Source: Scleromitrula shiraiana (taxonomy: Eukaryota; Ascomycota; Leotiomycetes; Helotiales; Sclerotiniaceae). From it: a DNA stretch of 64,000 nt. Below the pieces are notes generated by a model that searched no databases, was not told the DNA's origin, and was given only the letters and a program-made list of their open reading frames with translations. Shown piece by piece: positions 12,024-22,823 of the stretch; position 1 is the stretch's first letter, and each line of letters starts with the position of its first letter. The stretch covers positions 930,001 through 994,000 of the forward strand of contig JABELC010000002.1 in assembly GCA_028455995.1 (NCBI GenBank). The letters run 5' to 3'. A program made the translations under genes and the position numbers.

Positions 12024-12484
12024 TATTGACGAATTCTACAGCGTGTAGACTTGGTTATCTGATGCATATATCCATGCATCCATCCATCCACTGGCATTCA
12101 CAGTGTGTCAAGCAAGATGCATGCGTAGCGTAGTCTTAGTGTTGTTATAGAGAGAGTGACTAGATATAGAGTGACAGTATGTATACATTTTTGTGACAAT
12201 GTGTATAGCTCGGTCTAATTCATCATATCTATTCTATTCTCATTCGCATTCTCATTCGCATTCTCATTCGCAATTCGCAATTCGGATTTTTAATATCCCT
12301 AATCTCATCTCATCTCATCTCATCTCATCTACGAGAAAGAAAGATTTCCATTTCTATTTCCATGTCCATGTCCATGTTCGTATCAAGGTCCAACTCTATA
12401 TCTATATCAATATCATCTCATTCGCTCCCTCCCACTCCATCCCATCCTATCCCATAACAACCACAACCACAACCACAACCACAA
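11107..12484. other. Intergenic region dense in simple repeats
   Basis: It is the 3' flank of two convergent genes. From 11760 onward it is mostly simple sequence: TAAGATG-type units, TGTA and TA tracts, CATTCG/CATTCT, CATCT and CAACCACAAC arrays. Open frames here are low-complexity artefacts. Confidence 0.7.
11879..12020. repeat. (TA)n, (TGTA)n and second (TA)n tracts
   Basis: A TA tract leads into about 15 TGTA/TATG units (to about 11948). A spacer of about 40 bp follows, then a pure TA tract of about 15 units (about 11991-12020). Confidence 0.9.
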
Positions 12485-12486
12485 TC
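12237..12486. repeat. Compound minisatellite block (CATTCG/CATTCT, CATCT, CAACCACAAC)
   Basis: Successive short arrays are visible: CATTCT/CATTCG units (about 12237-12275), five or six CATCT units (about 12302-12330) and AACCAC units (about 12458-12486). The last one ends at the stop codon of the secreted-protein gene. Confidence 0.85.
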
Positions 12487-12988
12487 ACGGCGGCCTCTCA
12501 CCCTTCCCATCTCCCCCCTCCTTCCCCCTAAACCCCAATATCTCTCCCACAATCCCCCTCGGCTTCGGAACCGGACACTCGCGCTTCTGTTCCCGTTTCG
12601 CTACCTGCACATCCCCATCCCCATCCCCATCCCGATCTCCATCCCCATTGAAAGAACAAAACTTCTCGCCCCCCTTTCTTCCTTCCCCACTTCTTTGCTG
12701 TCCGTCGGCTTCTACTTCTACTTCTACTTCTACTTCTACTTCTACTTCTCCCTCTGTCGCAGTTTCAGGTTTACCAGTACACTTCCTCCGTCTCCGACGC
12801 GGACGGCCGTCGGGTGAGAAACTAGAAGGGGAATTGGAATTGGGATCGGGATCGGAATCGGCGTAGAGTTTGCGGGGCGCGGGACACGGGAGGGCGTGGG
12901 GGAGGGCGACGATGAAGAAGCTGGCGAAGAGGGTGGTTGCGAAGAGGGAGGAGGTGAGTTTGGAGCGGGGGTGGAGATGTGGTGGCAT
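12485..12988 (-). CDS. Putative small secreted protein with dipeptide-repeat tracts
   Basis: One exon of 167 codons. Residues 1-35 look like a signal peptide: a basic start, then the hydrophobic stretch SLFATTLFASFFIVALPHAL, then CPAPRKL. The mature part has four Cys in all (CPAP, KCTGKP, FCSF, ECPVPKPRG), a basic patch (RPRRRRRK) and two repeat-coded tracts: an (EV)n run from the TTCTAC microsatellite (12712-12748) and a (DG)n run from a CCATCC-like array. I do not recognise the family. The Cys-flanking motifs and the signal peptide argue for a real gene; the repeats mean that length probably varies between strains. A cell-wall or apoplastic role is possible but unproven. A purine-rich spurious frame is the main alternative. 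The gene is convergent with the channel gene. Confidence 0.5.
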   Translation of the reverse strand: MPPHLHPRSKLTSSLFATTLFASFFIVALPHALPCPAPRKLYADSDPDPNSNSPSSFSPDGRPRRRRRKCTGKPETATEGEVEVEVEVEVEVEADGQQRSGEGRKGGEKFCSFNGDGDRDGDGDGDVQVAKREQKRECPVPKPRGIVGEILGFRGKEGGDGKGERPP

Positions 12989-13024
12989 TTTCTTTTCTTT
13001 TCTTTTCTTTTCTTTTCTTGGTTT

Positions 13025-13063
<39 letters not shown>

Positions 13064-13973
13064 GAGGGTGAGAGGTGAATGGATTGGGAGGGTGGGTGAG
13101 GGGTTGGGTTAGGTTGAATGAATGGATGTATGGATGGATGAATGTGCCCTTTAAAAATGGGAGGATTAGCAATTGATTCTTATAAAGCATAAATAGATTT
13201 TCTTGCGGCCACTTACTAGATTCTGGCACACTTAAACAGGAAAAAAGAAAAAGAAAAAGACATTGATGTTGATGTTGATGTTGACATGGGTATCTCTCTA
13301 TCTAAACCATGAACTATACATTTCATTTGAAGATATTCCAAACATGTAAAAATGTAATGTAATGATCTGATTCTGCTGTAACGGAAGCGGTTCTACTTAT
13401 CGCCTAGCGTGCGACACCCTATCAATTGAATTGGCCTATATTATTTATAGCACGCACCAGTTAGCTTAGCGGAGTCGCAGGCGTTATCATTTCGAGGCTG
13501 GGGAAAATTGTAAATTCGAATCGAAAACCAACATTTTGTACTTGATTTGATATATTGACATTATTGATTGATTGGTTTTCCATAGGAGATAGAGGTGCAC
13601 ATAAATTCTCCTCCTACTGTACTCGGTTTTGAATTGCCGTTTATGAATTGCCGTTTATACTCGGATACCCTTTTTTACTTCTTCTTTTCTTCTGAGTTCT
13701 TGATCTCGTCGCCCCCCGTTTGCATATTCGCGCATCTGTTTCTGTTGCGCCATTGACGAACGAACGGATAGTTGAGCAGTGTTTCTGAAAATATCCTCAG
13801 CCTTTTCAAGGGGGGCACCTTGTATAATACTTCCGCGACTGTATCATCCGCATATCTAATCACGAGCATCGAAAGGTCGACTTTCCGAGGTTATTTATAA
13901 ACCATTGATTCGCGACTTGCGCTCGACGCTCCCGAACGAGCACGCAATTGTAAGATTTAAGTAGGCTGGCAAG
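12989..13973. other. Intergenic region between divergent genes
   Basis: It contains (TTTTC)n at about 12990-13018 and (TG)n at about 13026-13052, both just upstream of the secreted-protein ATG, and GATG/AATG units near 13115-13143. No other coding signal is visible up to the phosphatase gene. Confidence 0.6.
12990..13052. repeat. (TTTTC)n and (TG)n microsatellites
   Basis: Five TTTTC units are followed after about 8 bp by about 13 TG units. They lie immediately upstream of the start codon on the minus strand, so changes in length could affect its promoter or leader. Confidence 0.9.
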
Positions 13974-15425
13974 ATGAGCGATCTGGATAGGTAAGGATTC
14001 TATGGTTACTTGGTGGACACTAGTCTCATGATCTTGATAGAGCCATATCGCAATTGCGAGCTTGTCGACCGATTCCGGAGGCGGAGGTTCGAGAACTATG
14101 TCATAAGGCGAGGGAAATATTGATAGAGGAGGGAAATGTGGTTACGGTCACTGCGCCAGTAACGGTACGATTTCATTGCTTGATTCGGTGGGATTCAAAG
14201 AGTCGAAGTTGACGATATATATAACAGATATGCGGTGATATTCATGGGCAGTTTCATGATCTTATGGAACTATTTAGAGTTGGTGGTGATGTGCCGGATA
14301 CGAATTATTTGTTCATGGGTAAGGGTTTGAAGATTTAGGTGCTTGGGAAATCAATACTGATATGGATTGTTAGGTGATTTTGTTGATCGAGGGTTCTATT
14401 CCTTGGAATCTTTCCTTCTCCTTTTATGCCTTAAAGTGCGATACCCGGATCGAATGACCTTGATTCGAGGTAATCACGAGTCAAGACAGATTACGACAGT
14501 TTATGGTTTTTACGACGAATGTTTACGGAAATATGGAAGCGCCAATGTGTGGAGATATTGTTGCGAGGTTTTCGATTATCTTGCTTTGGGAGCTATCGTA
14601 CTTGGCGCATCAAGTAGCTTTCAGTCAGATACGGTTCCTAATTATGGAGATAGTACCACCTCGACGCAGGAATATAATGATGGGGATGTTGAGATTGAAG
14701 TGTTGAATCAGGAGGGGAGCGTGATGAATAGGTTTCTACGAAATAGGGAAAAGACGCCCAAGAGAAATTCCTCAGAGAAGGGCTCTTCAGACAAAGGTTC
14801 GCCGAGTCCGAAGAGTAAATTTCCAACCAGTACGGGAGCTCCAGGATCAGGAGCGTCGGGATCTAGTGGAGGGAGTATGGGTAATTCATCGGGAGCAGTG
14901 CTGTGTGTGCACGGAGGTCTTTCGCCACTCATTCAAGCAGTTGATAAGATTCGCCTGTTGGATCGCAAACAAGAAGTACCACACGAAGGAGCAATGTGCG
15001 ATCTTTTATGGTCAGACCCCGACGAAATTGACGGTTGGGGATTATCGCCACGAGGAGCTGGTTTCCTATTTGGTGCTGATATCGTCAAGATGTTCAATCA
15101 TGCAAACGACCTTTCCATGATCGCACGTGCCCATCAGTTGGTTATGGAAGGGTTCAAAGAGATGTTCGATAGTAGTATCGTTACCGTTTGGTCGGCGCCT
15201 AACTATTGTTATCGATGCGGGAATGTGGCTGCAATAATGGAGTTGACGGAGGATGGGACGGGTGATGGGATTGTTTCGAGAAGCAATGGCGAATTGGGTA
15301 GAAGTCAAGGGGCGTTGAGGCAACCGTTGAGTGGTCCGGCGAGAAGATATAGGGTTTTTCAAGCAGCCCCACAAGATTCGAGGGGAATGCCGGCAAAGAA
15401 GCCGGTGGCGGATTATTTCCTGTGA
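13974..15425 (+). CDS. pph3: Protein phosphatase 4 catalytic subunit (Pph3 type) with a large insert
   Basis: Four exons (13974-13990, 14041-14164, 14228-14318, 14374-15425) give 427 residues, against about 307 in human PP4c. All PPP-family metal and phosphate ligands are present: GDIHG (50-54, D51 and H53), GDFVDRG (78-84), RGNHE (109-113) and, after the insert, CVHGG, RAHQ and APNYCYRCGN. The segments FYSLESFLLLLC and EVPHEGAMCDLLWSDP and the C-terminal PVADYFL point to Pph3/PP4 rather than PP2A or Ppg1. PP4 acts in DNA-damage checkpoint recovery and nutrient signalling (family knowledge). About 97 residues rich in Ser, Gly and Lys (about 155-252) interrupt the fold just before CVHGG, and a second insert of about 25 residues lies before the C-terminus. 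The large insert carries basic and Ser-rich stretches that could be regulatory. It has no clear branch site, so I read it as coding. Confidence 0.92.
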
Positions 15426-16087
15426 ACGAACACCCCAAAACATTATCTCAAAAAGAAAATCGATTGGGATACCTGAGTTGGTATGATGTAGGTTCTGCAG
15501 GGCTTGGGGAGAACTATGTATCGTCTCTGGCTGGATATATGGCTAGGCAGATATGGCGTTTCGGTAGAGTGGGTTGGGGGGGAGGAAAGTCGTGAATGGA
15601 AATTGGTAGTATAGTAGTCTCATGTATGTGGATATTAAGTATCATAATAATGTTGATAAGACATAACTATGGAAATACTGAACCTCCTCCATCTATTTCA
15701 CTTTAATTACAGATCATTTGAAAGATAATTTTCTGGTTTATTGTGCGAGTCATGCTTATGATAACATGATTGATAACTTTCCCCTTTTCACTCCTGAACG
15801 AATAAGCGAATAAAAGACAAGAATTATCATCAAACTAAAGATACTAAATACTCTTAGATACATATGTATGAGATATTTTTTTTTACCTATTTGTAGAATA
15901 TTGCAATGGACATGATACAAAACATAACATAATCAACAAGAAAATAGTAGTAATGATCGTAGTCAAGTTTGAAACACCCATCTACAACCAACTCTTCCAA
16001 GTAGAACCCCCCATCCCCTCCCCTCCCACCCCACCATTCCCCTCCAATCAACAACCCCCACCAATCCCATCCCAAAAAGAAACAAGC
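15426..16087. other. Intergenic region between convergent genes
   Basis: This holds the 3' flanks of the phosphatase gene and the 1313-residue gene. I see no coding or structured element. Confidence 0.6.
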
Positions 16088-19000
16088 TCACACCGTCTTC
16101 GTAAAACAATCAACCGCATAATCCGGCGGTATCCTCTTCACCCCATCATGCTCCGGCAAATCCGGCCCCACCGGCAAACTCTCAATCGCCTGTTCCCACG
16201 ACATAAACTGCGGCGGCAGCAGCGACTGCACATACGCATCGTGGTACTCCTCGACCGTCGCAAACTCCGTCATATCGATGCGCTTGGGCGAGTTGTCGCG
16301 GATCTTCTCCAGATACTCCTTTTCCGTCGACACGCCAAACGTGCGCATGAAATGGTCTTCGATGGAGATTCCTTGGCTTTTGGCGGTTTCTTGGGCGTTT
16401 TCTAATACGGCCGCTTCGATCGTTTTGTCCCGCATGTGGGGAACGGCGTTTTTGTAGGCGGAGGTGGGGTTGTTTTTCATGAATTCTAATACATCTTTTT
16501 GGGTTATTTCCCAGGCTTCGGCCTCGTTGGAACTGGCTAGTGAGAGGGCTAGAGCGTGATCGAGATCGATTTGTTCCTGTATGGCTTGCGCAGCCGCGAC
16601 TTCGGCTAGTTGGATCTGGTATTGGTCGTTGGTTTGTTTGGCTTTGTTTACTTTATACTGCGCGGTTTGTGCCAATTGTTCCTTTCTTTGGGCCTCGACT
16701 AGAAGTTCTTTTGTCTTCTGGAAGTTTTCTTCTTCTAGTCGTTTTTGTCGGTCCCTCTCCTGTTGCTCACGTTGCTTGGCTCGCCCGGCCTCGGTTTGCG
16801 TGAAGCCCCAGAAACCTTCTTGTCTCCTTCTGGAAATATCGGCTTGTTTGATTCTCCGAGATGCATTCAAGAAATTGGTAAATATGTTTTCATCTATCGC
16901 AATCGCAGCATTTCTTTCTTTATTTATCGCCACTTGGAGAGGACGAATAAGATTGGGATCGATTGCTCTAATCTCTTGTTCGAGACGCCCATGTATGTCC
17001 TTGAGCCCCAAATCAAAACTGGTAACAGTCCTCCCACGAACGATATGCCTGTTGACCTGGTCAAGTAGTAACTTTTCTGTTCGTTCTTGTTCGTTGATGG
17101 TTTCTTGTTTCTCATTCACCTTCCTATCTATTTCTGCTCGAACCCTCTTAGCATCAGGTAGCGAATAGCCATCGCCTGCTTGCTGCCGTTTTCTGCTTTC
17201 TTCCGCAATAACCCGTTCTTTAGCAGCATGCAAACCCTCAATTGTTCTGCGCTGTAGTTCCAGTGCATCATTCTGATTTTCTCTAACCTGTGTTTGATTG
17301 GATTGCCAATACGCAGCCCTTTCTTCATCGCTAGGATTGTCAAGTGATGTTCGGTAATTGCCGGCAAGAGTACCCCATGCTGTTTCAATGGTTGGTTCAG
17401 TCATCGGAGCCACAGCGAGGGGTTGTTGCCCGAGTTGTTGGAAGTGATATTGTGCAGCAACCCAACTGAGTTCCGCGTTCAAGCTGGGGAATGGTAAAGG
17501 TCCAGGGGCCCCACCATCATCGTTATCATCGTCGTTGTCAGAATTATTAGAATTAGAATCCCCTTCATCACCAGGATTTCCAGCACGAGAACCCTTCCCG
17601 CGGAGGCGGCGATAGCGGCGGCGCCAGGCGCCCAGTTGTGGTTTTGCATTTTTCCATCTGATCCAATCGTCATCCTGTTCTCCTTCGCCTCCATCCGGTT
17701 CTCTAATCTTCTGTAATATCTTGCGTCGCCAAACAAGGCCTGGTGGTAAGGCTACATTTGTCCAGTATGGTTTCTTGCGCCTTAGTTGTTTCCACTCAGC
17801 CGACCAATCCCTAAGATAGGCAGGTTCCTTGTAGTATCGACCTCCAACTCCAAACCAAAAGGCTACACCTCCGCCTTCAGTCTGAATGACAGCAAAATCC
17901 GGTAACGGACCGGCGATTTCACCTTTACTCACTTGTATTCCATTGATCAGTAATTGCCTTCCATCCAGATTAGCAGCAAAGTATCGAGTCTTGTAGTCGG
18001 TATCTTTATCGACTTCGTCATTCCAGTCTTCAACATCTCGAGGGAGTCTTGAAGTCTCTTCATCTACTTTCGGAGGCCAAGTTCGCGGTGGTACATCCCG
18101 AGCTTCCTGTTGCTCTTGCGTGATCCACCATGGATCATTTGTGGACATTGATCTAACCTTTCGTTGGACTCTCTTGAATGACGGCTCGATTATGAACTCT
18201 TCAGAACCCGTTCGAACTTGCGGTGGGACATTTTCCAAATCTGATAAAAGTCGCTCAACTCGTCGAATGTCCAAAGGAAAATACTTTGGATTTATATGGC
18301 TATCGCTTGCAATCCGCTGATGTACATTCCCATACAAGCTTTGCGCAACATCATCAATTGGGTGATCGAGCTCTGAACTATTTGATGGCTCTATGGGCAT
18401 ATTGAAAATCGTTCCTGTCACACCATCCCAGCTCTTATGTATTTTGAAGAGTGGAGTCTCTTTCTCCTGAACTTCATTAGTCTGTTGGTTGAGGTGACTT
18501 GTGCGAAACGTGGTTCTCGCATATCGAATTCTAGGCCGAAGGAGCTATAACGGGCGTTAGTAAAGCGGACCAACTTCCACCTAGTGGACTAACAACATAC
18601 AGGGTAAGGACTTCGTCCACAATCTACACCACCATCGAATTCTAAATCTGTATTCTCTAAGAAGGTTTCGATATCCTCATCCATATCAACTTTTAGCTCC
18701 TTTTCCCCAACTCGTTTTGGCCTCCAAACACTATTCTCAATACAATCATAGATATTCTCATTTGCGTCTTCATCGATTTGTGGAGTAGAATATTCTACGA
18801 AGTTTTTCATTGCAAGGAATCCTCCACTGGACCCATCAGCTTCAATGATAGGAGGAACAGGTACCCCAGGTTCATTTAGATCATATGGCGGTAACCCATC
18901 ATCGGTCTCGGATCCAGGCCCCGGGTCGGGAGATGGTATTGGACCAGGGTAAACTTTCCCAATGAAATCACCCTGTCGAGGTTGCGGTGGTACAAATTCG

Positions 19001-20085
19001 GGAGCCATGTCTCGGGATGCCATTGCATGTCCCACTTGCGCTATAGAATATTCGAGATATCCTACTCCCAGGGGCCGATTGCGCTCAAAAGCATCACTAA
19101 GGGCATCTCTATTCTCGGCAGGTGTTGAATCAAGAACACTCTCCTCATTGCGGGCTGGAACATAATCCTCGAATATGGGGACTTTCCTCCATTTCCGAAC
19201 ATTAGGGCGCTCATATAGATCATTTTGGGCTTCAATGGCAAGGCTATATTCAATATAGCCGTCCCCCAAATTTGAGCGTTCCTTAAACAACTCTTGCAGT
19301 TCTACAACTTCCTCGAAACTATGATTTTTTTCATACTCCTCCAGTGCCTCCTCTTCTGTTAAAGGGAGATACCCTTCTCCATATTTTATATAATTTCGAA
19401 ACTCACCCCAGAATGGATCATGCCTCAGTACTCTTTGATGGTGGCACATAGCCTCGCTAAACTCCACATATCCTACCCCTAGGCTCCGGTTTTTTCCGAA
19501 CAAATTATGAAGGTCATCAATCACACGGTGTATATAATTCGGCGGTCTACCCTCTAAGAATAGCTGAATCTCGCGTGCAGCCACATCTTCCGTCCGATAT
19601 GGACCAGTTTTAGGTCTTCTCTTTGGTCGTCTTCGGGGCGGCTTGGGACGAGTTCGATATCTTTCCCATTCTTCATATTTTTGGTGCGCTTGTGCGACCC
19701 ATACATCGTTCACCCGTCCTTCAATAAAATGGTTATTCCAGAGATCCCAGGCTCGCTTCCAACTTTCCCATACTTCGCGACCATTGCCGTAACAGTTTGG
19801 CATGTGGGGGTTGGAGTATCTCCCTTCCCCAAGAAGAAAGTCATGAATGTCTTCTACAGCTGCTGGATGAAGACTGCGAGCGAACGGTGAGGGAATTCTT
19901 GTTGGGGGAATGGGAGAGATGAGTGGAATTCTGCCTCCATTTTCGCGTATCTTGTTTTGCACAGCGGGTGCATCTATGAATGGCGTGAAGTTATAAGTGT
20001 TATACTTGTAATGAGGAACCGAGAGAGCATTTTGCTTTATAACTTGTTGTTCCGGTGGAGCGACACTAGAGGCGGCGGCAGCCAT
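16088..20085 (-). CDS. Large orphan protein, 1313 residues, with three LGxGYxEYS repeats and a UIM-like motif
   Basis: Two exons, 20085-18601 and 18544-16088, are joined by a 56-nt intron with a GTATGT donor, TACTAAC branch site and TATAG acceptor; frame is kept exactly (495 + 818 codons). The second exon has no usable ATG near its start, so it is not a separate gene. I do not recognise the family. Residues 145-160 form a basic, Pro-rich stretch resembling a nuclear localisation signal. Three repeats of about 23 residues begin near 191, 262 and 328 and share (L/A)F-x-(K/E)-(N/R)-x-x-LG-(V/D)-GY-(V/I/L)-E-(F/Y)-S. About 680-730 is an ordered segment containing FAANLDGRQLLINGIQ and GGVAFWFGVGGRYY. 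An acidic Asn/Asp-rich linker lies near 825-840. About 1080-1135 is a charged coiled coil, followed by DLDHALALSLASS (about 1155-1167), which fits a ubiquitin-interacting motif. A ubiquitin-linked nuclear role is an inference. Confidence 0.78.
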
Positions 20086-20647
20086 GACATTGGATGTATT
20101 CTGAAGCTTCTGGTATATGAGTGATCTTCACAATAACCTCGAAGGTCGAGAGCTGTAAGGTCGAGAAATGAGAAATCATGCTACAAAGAACGTTTTCTTT
20201 CACAAAGACAGAATAAGCTTGAACAAGGCAAAGCTGGAAAGAAAATTGGTATGGCTTTGTTAATGAAAATGCATATGGAAGATTGCATTGTCGAAATTGG
20301 AAAAGAGAAGTTCTTTAACAGAAATGGGCTAGTTCGAATCCGGTGGAATGTATAAGATTTATAGTATTGGTTAATATGTATACGATTAGCGATGGATAGC
20401 GATGGCATGGAAATTCATACGTTTGATATTTTGATCCTTGCCTTCTATTTTGACGAAATTTACTTTTGAGGGCTTGATATCATGATATATCATTTTTATG
20501 TTCTTCAACATGGAATCCACGAATTCAATACAAATAACAATGATGGCACAAAGGAATGTGACTGAGACAATGAGAAAGTACGGTCATTGGCTTCTGAAGT
20601 GTAGAAATTGTAATAGTTCTGGCAAGGCTCTTTCGTATTGACTTCTG
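20086..20647. other. Intergenic region, promoter side of the 1313-residue gene
   Basis: Both flanking genes run on the minus strand. The interval holds the promoter of one and the 3' flank of the other. I saw nothing else. Confidence 0.6.
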
Positions 20648-21867
20648 TCATAATCCTATGCCTGTATATCTATCCTAGAAGGTCGGAGAGTTAGTATTTA
20701 TTTATTTTGTAACAATTCGTCGAGGCAAAGAGAGGCACAAACGCAGAAATTTCAAGCGTATTAGAAGCATGCAATAATAAATACGCAAGATCGGGAAAGA
20801 TAGAATAAAAAATCGAATATGCTCACCATAACATTAAACACCAGCTGATTATCCACTGCACAATCTACACCAGGGCGGCAACCTAGCTCCGCACTAACGA
20901 CAGAAGGATCTCCGCCTGCCATCGTTGATATCATATCCGTTGCTAATACGCAACTGTTGAGATTATTCGTGTTTGTATTATTACTAGGTGTCGTCACATA
21001 CATTGCTGATGACGACGACGATGAATTTTGATGATTTGAATGTGAATTAATATGTGATTGCAAATGTGAATGTGAATGCATGGGTTGCATGCGCGAGGAA
21101 TTGATATTATAGGTTGGGTTTGAAAGTAGTTGGGTATCGAAATCATATATTGATGGTGTTTGGATAGGCGTTTGAACAGACACACTGGATGATGGACTAT
21201 TTGTTTTGGGTATTGAGAGAGGAGTCATGCTGTATCTCTGCGGATGTTGTTGGTGCTGTTGTTGATTTTGAATACATGAATTAGCGTCGTGAATTAAGCT
21301 AACACTGCTGTGTCGACTCTCCGTGTTACACCCATTAGGCGCCATGAATTGTTGTGCAGATGAGGCTTCCTTCCCAGGTAGAGGTCGTCCTACGCTCACG
21401 CTTCGTGAGGCGTGCACTGGTTCCCATAGAGAACTTGCAGTATTATTCCCAACAAAAGATCCATCTTGACTTTGAGTTGGTCTTCCCATTCCCGCTACAT
21501 TTGGTGTAGCCGTACTTCCCTCCGCACAGCAAGCTTTTCGTGCTTGCAGTAAATGCTCTAGATATTGTACAGATGGACTAATAATACTTCCATATTGTCC
21601 TGTCATAATGGTATCGGGAGAATTGGTTTGTAGATGTGCCTCGATAGCTTCATCTTGAACACCACATTGCGCAAGGAGAATTCGCAATTTCTTGTTCTCA
21701 TCCGCCACCTTTCTTGCTGCTACTTGAATTTCGGAAGAAGCTTCAATACCCTGAAGTTCACACTGTCGCAATCGAGCCTCCAATTCTTGTAGATATTCCT
21801 TTCGACGAGCGCGGGATCGCCTTTGATTATCTCGAATACGTGCTAGATTTGCTTTCTCCTGTGACAT
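20648..21867 (-). CDS. bZIP transcription factor
   Basis: Exon 1 (21867-20827, 347 codons) and a nine-codon last exon (20674-20648, DRYTGIGL and stop) are joined by a 152-nt intron with GTGAGC, TACTAAC and TTCTAG signals, giving 355 residues. The basic region is at the N-terminus: N14 and R22 fit the N-x7-R bZIP signature (NLARIRDNQRRSRARRKEYL). A leucine-zipper-like heptad pattern runs to about residue 70. The middle is rich in Gln, Ser, Asn and His and is disordered, with a poly-Gln/His tract near 200. A conserved-looking Cys-containing tail, CRPGVDCAVDNQLVFNVM, precedes the intron. It is a nuclear DNA-binding protein of the fungal short-bZIP type; its targets cannot be told. If the intron is retained, the tail changes to a hydrophobic extension ending at 20761. 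Confidence 0.88.
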
Positions 21868-21897
21868 GATTAGAAAGGAAACTTAGAAAATATAAGA

Positions 21898-21955
21898 ACA
21901 ATGAATGAATGAATGAATGAATGAGTGAATGAATGAATGATTGAATGAATGAATG
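21898..21955. repeat. (GAAT)n microsatellite upstream of the bZIP gene
   Basis: About 13 slightly imperfect GAAT units end 30 bp from the bZIP start codon, probably in its 5' leader. Confidence 0.9.
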
Positions 21956-22188
21956 CGATAGCCCAGAGAGGCCTGGATTGGACTAAAATCGAAAGAAATT
22001 TGAAGCCAAGCAAGCCATTCTGATGATGATTGGAGCAAGTTGAGAGTAGTAGTAAAAGATGAAGTTAAGCTTTTTCTTTTAAATCTTGGCACTTCTCCGG
22101 ATCTCAAAATCATCGACTTTTCTCCATGGGGAAATTCATATGGGGCAATGGGGCAATGGGGCACTGGGGCAATGCCGCAGCGCAATGC

Positions 22189-22287
22189 AATTAATTAATC
22201 AAATTAATTAATTAATTAATCGATCAATAAGTCGATCAGTTAATCAATCAATCAATCTAATTAATTAATCAATTAATCGATCAATCG
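22189..22287. repeat. ATTAATCAATC-type tandem array
   Basis: About 100 bp consist of alternating ATTA, ATCA and ATCG tetramers, many self-complementary (TTAATTAA, ATCGAT). Confidence 0.8.
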
Positions 22288-22777
22288 TGGTAGGGGAGGA
22301 AGCATCAGGGGAAGGGGGGGCGAAAGAACTAATTAATTGCGGAGACCAAATCAAACTGAAACTGAAACTGCAGTATTTTCTTTTACTCACCAAGACTGTA
22401 GACATAGTTGGTACTATAGCTATAACGCTATAACGATATAACTGGTACTGATACCGGTAGTTGTATGTAGAACTATGCTATGTAGGTAAAAAAAAAACTC
22501 TTGTCTGTATTTTGGTTACGTTTTGAGGCTCGCTCGCGATATCTTCCAAGGTTGTATTGTGATCTTTATTCTATGTACGAGTAAAGTGGAAGTCCACATC
22601 CACTGGTATGTAACTCAGATGTTACTAAAGCTCCCGTATATAGGTAGGTAGGTAGGTAGGTGGATAGATATTCGGATATGTTGTCGTCTTATGATGCGAT
22701 GGAATCTTCAAAATTTCGAATTTGAAAGCGCCAGTAAAATACTGGTATAAATTGACAACATATGTAGAAAAACCTGA

Positions 22778-22823
22778 AGGTATGAAAGGTATGAATGGTA
22801 TGAATGGTATGAATGGTATGAAG
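22778..22823. repeat. (GGTATGAAT)n, nine-base unit
   Basis: Four to five tandem GGTATGAA[AT] units are visible. Confidence 0.85.

Noticed and set aside
11879..12486. CRISPR-like or functional repeat array
   Set aside because: The units are contiguous short microsatellites without spacers, in a eukaryotic context.
13440..13530. tRNA-like sequence with AATTCGAATC resembling a T-loop
   Set aside because: No acceptor, D or anticodon stems pair around it.
16088..18421. A separate 777-residue gene starting at 18421
   Set aside because: The apparent start is a GTG, the frame is open further upstream, and an exact 56-nt intron links it to the frame that starts at 20085.
20325..20355. GTTCGAATCC box, possible tRNA T-loop
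   Set aside because: The flanks do not form the T-stem or the rest of a cloverleaf.
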